Position numbers and translations under genes: made by a program. Of a stretch of 64,000 nucleotides of DNA, positions 59,320-64,000 are shown piece after piece; position 1 is the first letter of the stretch; each line of letters opens with the position of its first letter. Source of the DNA: Arthrobacter sp. FB24 (GTDB lineage Bacteria; Actinomycetota; Actinomycetes; Actinomycetales; Micrococcaceae); assembly GCF_000196235.1 (NCBI RefSeq), contig NC_008541.1, positions 3,596,001 to 3,660,000 of the forward strand, read 5' to 3'. The notes below the pieces were generated by a model that worked only from the letters and a program-made list of their open reading frames with translations, searched no databases and was not told where the DNA came from.

Positions 59320-59838
59320 ATGGCTGAAGCAACACTCTCCGGGGCCACCCACCCCATCCTCGAAAACGACTATGCCTCCGAATGGATGGGCATCGAAGTC
59401 CTCAAAGTGGACGACGGTCACGCCACCATCCGCATGACGCTCCGGCAGGAAATGCTCAACGGCTTCGGCATGGCCCACGGCGGAATGATCTTCGCCTTCG
59501 GCGATACCGCATTCGCCCTGGCCTGCAACCCGGCAGACCCGCAGGCCGGCGCGGACACGATCACCGTTGCCTCCGGCGTCGACATCAATTTCCTCAAGCC
59601 GGCCTTCACGGGCCAGGTGATCACCGCCGTCGCAAACCGCCGCGCCCATGCCGGCCGCAGCGGTCTTTACGACGTCCAGATCTTCGCCGCAGATCCCCAC
59701 CCCGCCGCAGGTGACTACACAGGCGGCCACACCGCCAGCTCCCCGGCGGAACCACCCGCCGGCGCCGGCCCAGAAGAAACCCCGGGCGAGCTCATCGCCG
59801 AGTTCCGCGGCCGCTGCCGCACCATCTCCAAGAAATAG
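59320..59838 (+). CDS. paaI: Phenylacetate pathway hotdog thioesterase PaaI
   Basis: A 172-aa acyl-CoA thioesterase that rescues CoA from dead-end thioesters. Hotdog core: MTLRQEMLNGFGMAHGGMIFAFGDTAFALACN, followed by VASGVDINFLKPAFTGQVITAVANRRAHAGRSGLYDVQI. The N-G-F-G-M-A-H-G-G signature is typical of PaaI. It has an unusual Pro/Ala/Glu insert (HTASSPAEPPAGAGPEETPG). Sixteen bp before paaK, so one operon. Confidence 0.94.
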   Translation: MAEATLSGATHPILENDYASEWMGIEVLKVDDGHATIRMTLRQEMLNGFGMAHGGMIFAFGDTAFALACNPADPQAGADTITVASGVDINFLKPAFTGQVITAVANRRAHAGRSGLYDVQIFAADPHPAAGDYTGGHTASSPAEPPAGAGPEETPGELIAEFRGRCRTISKK

Positions 59839-59853
59839 AAACAGGGACCCCAG

Positions 59854-61188
59854 ATGACCCTCCACGCCACTGAACCAGCAGCCGCCACCGACGCCGTGCT
59901 GGACCGCGAAGAAACCATATCCCGCGACGAGCTGGAGGCACTGCAGCTGAGCCGCCTCCAGCACACGGTCGCCTACGCCTATGACCGCGTTCCGCTGTAC
60001 AAGCGCAAGTTCGACGAGGCCGGCGTCCACCCCACGGACCTCCGCGAGCTCTCCGACCTGGGCAAGTTCCCCTTCACCACCAAGGAAGACCTGCGCCTGG
60101 AGTACCCCTTCGGCATGTTTGCCGTGCCGCAGCACGAGGTGGCCCGCATCCACGCGAGCTCCGGCACCACCGGCCGGGCCACCGTCGTCGGCTACACCAA
60201 GAAGGACCTCGCCGACTGGGCCAAGCTGGTGGCCCGTTCCCTCCGCGCCTCCGGCGTCCGCCCCGGCATGAAGGTCCACAACGCCTACGGCTACGGCCTG
60301 TTCACCGGCGGCATGGGCGCCCACGCCGGCGCCGAGGCACTCGGCTGCACGGTCATCCCGATCTCGGGCGGCCAGACCGAACGCCAGATCACCCTGATCC
60401 AGGACTTCAAGCCCGACGCGATCCTGGCCACCCCCACCTACCTGCTCACCATCGCCGACGCGATGATGAAGCAGGGCATCGACCCGGCCTCCACCTCGCT
60501 CAAGTACGCCGTGCTGGGCGCCGAGCCGTGGACCGAGGAGATGCGCCACGAACTCGAAGTGACCATGAACATCAAGGCCTGCGACATCTACGGGCTCTCC
60601 GAGGTCATGGGCCCCGGCGTGGCCGGCGAAGCCGTGGAAACCCAGGACGGCAGCCACATCTGGGAGGACCACTTCCGTCCCGAGATCATTGACGCGTTCG
60701 ACCCCACGAAGGTACTGGGCGACGGTGAACACGGCGAACTGGTGTTCACCTCGCTGACCAAGGAAGCGCTGCCCATCATCCGCTACCGCACCAAGGACCT
60801 CACGCGCCTGCTGCCCGGCACCGCCCGCCCGGCCCACCGCCGCATGGGCCGCATCACCGGCCGCAGTGACGACATGATCATCCTGCGCGGCGTCAACCTG
60901 TTCCCCTCGCAGATCGAGGAAATCGCGTTGCGAATCCCCGAGCTGAGCCCGCACTTCCAGCTGGAACTCACCCGCCCCGAGGGCCAGCGCATGGACCAGC
61001 TCACGGTGAAGATCGAACGCCGGGAATCGGTGACCATTGAGAGTGTCGCCCCGGCCGCCAAGATGCTGCAACAGCAGATCAAGATCCACGTCGGGTCTTC
61101 CTGCACCGTCGACGTCGTAGAGCCCGGCTCCTTGGAGCGCTCAAACGGCAAGCTCCGCCGGATCTACGACCTGCGCCCGAAGGCGTAG
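59854..61188 (+). CDS. paaK: Phenylacetate-CoA ligase
   Basis: Activates phenylacetate with ATP and CoA, first step of the pathway whose epoxidase is at 26-30 kb. 444 aa, normal. Motifs: HASSGTTGRATVVGYTKKD, AYGYGLFTGGMGAHAGAEALG, CDIYGLSEVMGPGVAGE, PIIRYRTKDLT, GRITGRSDDMIILRGVNLFPSQIEE, and SNGKLRRIYDLRP with the C-terminal catalytic Lys. The stop codon lies in a 15-bp tandem duplication. Terminator at 61217-61251. Confidence 0.96.
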   Translation: MTLHATEPAAATDAVLDREETISRDELEALQLSRLQHTVAYAYDRVPLYKRKFDEAGVHPTDLRELSDLGKFPFTTKEDLRLEYPFGMFAVPQHEVARIHASSGTTGRATVVGYTKKDLADWAKLVARSLRASGVRPGMKVHNAYGYGLFTGGMGAHAGAEALGCTVIPISGGQTERQITLIQDFKPDAILATPTYLLTIADAMMKQGIDPASTSLKYAVLGAEPWTEEMRHELEVTMNIKACDIYGLSEVMGPGVAGEAVETQDGSHIWEDHFRPEIIDAFDPTKVLGDGEHGELVFTSLTKEALPIIRYRTKDLTRLLPGTARPAHRRMGRITGRSDDMIILRGVNLFPSQIEEIALRIPELSPHFQLELTRPEGQRMDQLTVKIERRESVTIESVAPAAKMLQQQIKIHVGSSCTVDVVEPGSLERSNGKLRRIYDLRPKA

Positions 61189-61214
61189 CTTCCGAACATG
61201 TAGCTTCCGAACAT
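61185..61214. repeat. 15-bp perfect tandem duplication spanning the paaK stop
   Basis: GTAGCTTCCGAACAT is present twice in a row, 61185-61199 and 61200-61214. The paaK TAG stop lies in the first copy. Confidence 0.85.
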
Positions 61215-61216
61215 AG

Positions 61217-61255
61217 GGATGGTCCCCGGCTGCTGTAGCCGGGGACCATCCTTTT
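61217..61255 (+). terminator. Intrinsic terminator after paaI-paaK
   Basis: GGATGGTCCCCGGCT (61217-61231) pairs perfectly with AGCCGGGGACCATCC (61237-61251) around a 5-nt loop, followed by TTTT (61252-61255). A clear rho-independent terminator. Confidence 0.93.
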
Positions 61256-61479
61256 ACGGGAGGCATTCAGTGCACTGCTGCCAATGCGCGACAGCGCTGT
61301 GACGTGCCGATGGCTAACCGCCAGCCGGGCAGCCCGAGGTGCCTGATCCCGTCCCGGTCTATGAAGTTCTTTGAGTCTTCGCACCGGCCCCCGCGCCGGT
61401 GGTTACTCCTATACGTTTTTCTAGCACCGGAGCACGGGGCAGGCAAGGGATTTCGGGTACATGACACCGGATGCGCCTA
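61256..61479. other. Intergenic stretch between paaK terminator and the TetR gene
   Basis: About 220 bp without a supported gene. Ends at the operator-like site 61480-61496. Confidence 0.5.
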
Positions 61480-61496
61480 TTGACCGAACGTTCATG
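61480..61496. promoter_or_regulatory. Predicted PaaR operator / autoregulatory site
   Basis: Forward TTGACCGAACGTTCATG, reverse strand CATGAACGTTCGGTCAA, matching the paaA and paaI sites. It also starts with TTGACC, a fair -35 box, and lies 14 bp before the TetR ATG at 61511, which fits autorepression. Confidence 0.7.
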
Positions 61497-61510
61497 AGAA
61501 AATAGCCGGT

Positions 61511-62116
61511 ATGTCTCCAACTGATGCACCAACCAAGCGCGGCCGCCCGGGATACGACCAGCAGTCGGTGCTGCAGATCGCCGTCGAGGTCTTCAACCGA
61601 CACGGCTACGACGCCACGTCCATGGGCATCCTCGCCGAAAACCTGGGGATTTCCAAGTCGGCCATCTACCACCATGTGCCGTCCAAGGGCGATCTCCTCA
61701 AGCTTGCCCTGGAAGAGGCGCTGGGCGGGCTCGAGGCCATCCTGGAGCAGCCGCGGGCCCAGTCCGGCAGTGCCGAGGCGCGGCTGGAGTTCGTGCTCCG
61801 CGAGACGATCTCCGTGCTGGTGGAACGGCTTCCGTTCGTCACCCTGCTGCTGCGCCTGCGCGGCAACACGGACATCGAGCGCGACGCCATGGAACGCCGC
61901 CGCACCTTCGACCACAAGGTGGCGGCCCTGATCTCCGCCGCCCGCGACGAAGGCTCCCTGCGCGAGGACATCGATCCCCGCACGGTCACCCGGCTCCTCT
62001 TCGGCACCATCAACTCGATCGTCGAATGGTACAAGCCGGGCGGCTCGCTGTCGCCTGAAAAGCTGGCCGACGACGTCATCACAATGGCTTTCAAAGGGCT
62101 CAACGCGACACCCTAG
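61511..62116 (+). CDS. TetR family regulator, probable PaaR
   Basis: A 201-aa TetR-type protein: N-terminal HTH GYDQQSVLQIAVEVFNRHGYDATSMGILAENLGISKSAIYHHVPSKGDLLKLALE, and a C-terminal ligand domain of the actinobacterial phenylacetate-regulator type (FVTLLLRLRGNTDIERDAMERRRTFDHKVAAL; LLFGTINSIVEWYKPGG). Next to paaK and preceded by an operator-like site found also at paaI and paaA. Likely released by phenylacetyl-CoA, by analogy with known PaaR. Confidence 0.88.
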   Translation: MSPTDAPTKRGRPGYDQQSVLQIAVEVFNRHGYDATSMGILAENLGISKSAIYHHVPSKGDLLKLALEEALGGLEAILEQPRAQSGSAEARLEFVLRETISVLVERLPFVTLLLRLRGNTDIERDAMERRRTFDHKVAALISAARDEGSLREDIDPRTVTRLLFGTINSIVEWYKPGGSLSPEKLADDVITMAFKGLNATP

Positions 62117-62206
62117 GTCTGTTCCTCCCCATGGTCTCCGTCCGGCCGCCGAACAGCTGCCGGGGCGGTCATTGACGGCGGGAAAAGTGGCGTTCACCCT
62201 GTAGTC

Positions 62207-63058
62207 ATGGCCACGAAGTTATCAGACGTCATCTTCGGCGCGTTCCCGGATTTGCGCTACCAGCCCACCCCGAAACGGGTCCGTGCCTTGGCGGGCGGGA
62301 ACGCCGTCGTCGACACGAACTACGCACTCCTGGTGTGGGAGCCCAAACGCATCACCCCCGTCTTCGCCGTCCCCGAAGTGGACCTGCGGGCAGAGCTGGC
62401 GCAGCCCGCGCAGGTGCCCGGCGACACCCCGGAATACGGGGTACAAATCATGCTGGACGCGCCGCCGTCGCTGGATCCGCGCACCGGTTTCGGCCGGCAC
62501 ACAGCGGCCGGGGAGGAGTTCGACGTCGTGACTTCCGACGCGAGGCTGCCCCGCGCCGCCTTCCGGCCGGCTGATCCGGACCTCGCCGGGCACGTGGTGC
62601 TGGACTTCAACGCCTTCGACTGGCTCGAGGACGACGAGGAGATCATCGGCCATCCCCGCGATCCGTTTCACCGCGTGGACATCCGGGCGTCGTCACTCAC
62701 CGTTGAGATAAGGCTCGACGACGTCACGCTGGCCGCCACGAACGCTGCGCAGCTGCTGTACGAGACCATGCTGCCGGTGCGCTACTACATCCCTCCGGCG
62801 GACGTGCGACTGGACCTCATGGAGGCCAGCGACAAGAAGACGGTGTGCCCCTACAAGGGCACGGCAAGCTACCTGAGCTACCCGCCTGCCGAAAACGGCC
62901 GGAACGTCGCGTGGATGTACGACCAGCGCTTCCGCGACGCCGCGCAAATCCACGGGCTGGTGTGCTTCTTCAACGAACGCGTGGACATCACCGTGGACGG
63001 CGTCCGGCAGGAGCGGCCGGTCACGCCGTGGTCCACGACGCCGGCCGGGTCACCCTGA
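62207..63058 (+). CDS. DUF427 domain protein (double domain)
   Basis: 283 aa with two related halves: PKRVRALAGGNAVVDTNYALLVWEPKRITPVFAVPEVDL and ASSLTVEIRLDDVTLAATNAAQLLYETMLPVRYYIPPADV ... KKTVCPYKGTASYLSYPP. The second is a typical DUF427 (V-x-x-G-x-V-A-T/S, L-x-E, Y-x-P-x-x-D-V, C-P-x-K-G). Function not known. Stop overlaps the convergent gene by 9 bp. Confidence 0.85.
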   Translation: MATKLSDVIFGAFPDLRYQPTPKRVRALAGGNAVVDTNYALLVWEPKRITPVFAVPEVDLRAELAQPAQVPGDTPEYGVQIMLDAPPSLDPRTGFGRHTAAGEEFDVVTSDARLPRAAFRPADPDLAGHVVLDFNAFDWLEDDEEIIGHPRDPFHRVDIRASSLTVEIRLDDVTLAATNAAQLLYETMLPVRYYIPPADVRLDLMEASDKKTVCPYKGTASYLSYPPAENGRNVAWMYDQRFRDAAQIHGLVCFFNERVDITVDGVRQERPVTPWSTTPAGSP

Positions 63059-63421
63059 CGAGTGCAGGGCGGTGTACCAGCCCGCGTAGGCCAACACGGC
63101 GGAGAGCAGGACGGCGGCCAGCCCCAGCAGGATCGCGTGGTCCTTCCTAAAGAGCAGAGCCACCAGGTTGACCACCAGGACGCCTGCCACCACCAGGGCC
63201 TGGAAGAGGCTATTCGCAGCAATCACCCGGGGCGACTCGAACATGCCGCCCGCACCAACCAGAAACGAGATGAGGAACCAGGACGGCAGGACCCATGCCG
63301 GGAAAGCCAGCATGACGAGGTCCAGGATCCCCGCCACCTTGCCGATCCTGGTCCGCGGCAGCCACTGAAACCCGCGGCGGAGCGGAACCGGGGGCGGTTG
63401 CCCTGGCTGCGGGTCAGTCAT
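63050..63421 (-). CDS. Small membrane protein of unknown function
   Basis: 123 aa with about four helices (ILDLVMLAFPAWVLPSWFLISFLVGAGGMF; LFQALVVAGVLVVNLVALLF; ILLGLAAVLLSAVLAYAGWY) after a Pro-rich cytoplasmic start (MTDPQPGQPPPVPLRRG). No family recognised. Confidence 0.7.
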   Translation of the reverse strand: MTDPQPGQPPPVPLRRGFQWLPRTRIGKVAGILDLVMLAFPAWVLPSWFLISFLVGAGGMFESPRVIAANSLFQALVVAGVLVVNLVALLFRKDHAILLGLAAVLLSAVLAYAGWYTALHSSG

Positions 63422-63476
63422 GGTGCTGCACCTCGCGTCGGTTGAAAAGGGGCGGCTGAAAGGGAGAGTTAACGGA

Positions 63477-63507
63477 GAACAGCGCCCCGACGGGCGGGGC
63501 GCTGTTC
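63477..63507 (-). terminator. Terminator-like hairpin after the VOC gene
   Basis: GAACAGCGCCCCG (63477-63489) pairs perfectly with CGGGGCGCTGTTC (63495-63507) around ACGGG. On the minus strand it follows the VOC stop at 63535 by about 28 bp; the U-run is short. Confidence 0.7.
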
Positions 63508-63534
63508 CTCAGGCAGGGTGCCAGGAGCTGCGGG

Positions 63535-63942
63535 TCAAAGCTGGTAATCCGCCATCGTGCTGATGTTCTCGTGCACGCAGAGGATGTTGTGCTCGGAGTC
63601 CATGAACCAGGCGCACTTCTCGGATTCAGTTGTACAAATGTGGTTTTCGGTCTTGAGATCCGGGAGATCGTAGTCCTGGAATGCGACGCCCTTGGCTTCC
63701 ATTTCCCTGACCGTGCGTTCGATCTCGCTGACTTCGAAACTCAGGGTGGTGTGCTCTGAATGCTTACCATCCTTGACCGGCATCAGCTGCAGCATCGGGC
63801 CGCCCTCCGAGCCGAACAATTCGCTTCCGTCATCTGCCACGCCCCGGTGCGGGAGCCCCAAAGTGTCCGCATAAAAATGCCGGGCACGCTCTACATCATC
63901 GACTGGCAGGACTGTTGTGGCTTTGTTGAGAACTAGGGACAT
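63535..63942 (-). CDS. VOC/glyoxalase superfamily protein
   Basis: A 135-aa VOC domain protein: KATTVLPVDDVERARHFYADTLGLPHRGVADDGSELFG, TLSFEVSEIERTVREMEAKGVAFQDYDLPDLKTENHICTTESEKCAWFMDSEHNILCVHE. Ligands are the usual D/H and E (C-terminal E). Probably a glyoxalase- or dioxygenase-like enzyme; substrate unknown. ATG 63942 has AGGTGGCG-like purines upstream. Confidence 0.85.
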   Translation of the reverse strand: MSLVLNKATTVLPVDDVERARHFYADTLGLPHRGVADDGSELFGSEGGPMLQLMPVKDGKHSEHTTLSFEVSEIERTVREMEAKGVAFQDYDLPDLKTENHICTTESEKCAWFMDSEHNILCVHENISTMADYQL

Positions 63943-64000
63943 TTCGCCACCTCCTACGCTGAAAATTTTACGCCGGGGCGGCCCGGAAAGATCTTACGAA

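Noticed and set aside
59239-61089. Long minus-strand open frame of 616 codons
   Set aside because: It is an antisense shadow of paaI-paaK in high-GC DNA, with no protein-family features.

Overview
The window is chromosomal DNA from a high-GC actinobacterium, most likely an Arthrobacter or Pseudarthrobacter type member of the Micrococcaceae. This is inferred from the high-GC codon use, the frequent GTG and TTG starts with strong purine-rich ribosome sites, the DUF222/HNH endonuclease, the LANTG-type wall-anchoring motif and the gene families. No rRNA, tRNA or CRISPR array was found.

Layout. 1-3.5 kb: a 2-oxoacid dehydrogenase operon (E1 alpha, E1 beta, E2; E2 runs off the left edge) transcribed away from a divergent Lrp/AsnC regulator. 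4.3-23.1 kb: an exopolysaccharide/capsule locus. It has a Wzz-type tyrosine autokinase, then a graveyard of IS3 and IS21 remnants, a lower-GC block of glycosyltransferases, a polymerase and a flippase on the minus strand, then a priming sugar transferase, a UDP-glucose dehydrogenase, a DUF4012 protein, a triple-LANTG surface protein and a VanZ-like protein. galU (23.1-24.0 kb) supplies UDP-glucose for the same pathway. 25.2-30.1 kb: phenylacetate catabolism (paaABCDE and a paaG-like gene).

30.6-35.5 kb: a five-gene minus-strand unit. It holds a Tat-type secreted protein, a PqqD-like protein, an HPr-kinase-like ATPase, a second Wzz/tyrosine autokinase and a nucleotidyltransferase. 35.7-40.8 kb: an HNH endonuclease, a repeat-bearing hypothetical, a low-molecular-weight tyrosine phosphatase and an LCP ligase, the last two fitting the same envelope-polysaccharide theme. 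41.3-48.3 kb: an S9 peptidase, a Tat-exported phosphoesterase, and a two-gene unit of a duplicated AANANVAAPIDAA-type protein followed by a PqqD-like/M50 membrane metalloprotease. 48.3-58.5 kb: general functions, including an SQR-like flavoprotein, acetate kinase, phosphate acetyltransferase, an XRE regulator, an MFS drug exporter and a PAS-ANTAR protein. 59.3-62.1 kb: paaI, paaK and a TetR regulator, linked to the paaA promoter 30 kb away by near-identical 17-bp operator-like sites.

Two systems merit most attention as poorly described biology: the HprK/PqqD/nucleotidyltransferase/secreted-protein unit (30.6-35.5 kb) and the duplicated-domain protein with its PqqD-M50 membrane protease (45.0-48.2 kb). 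The DNA also carries several repeat families: a 24-26 bp repeat read in frame as VVEPVET in the E2 linker, a 74-bp palindromic element present twice, a 32-bp tandem repeat, and an IS21 istB remnant with an inverted internal segment.
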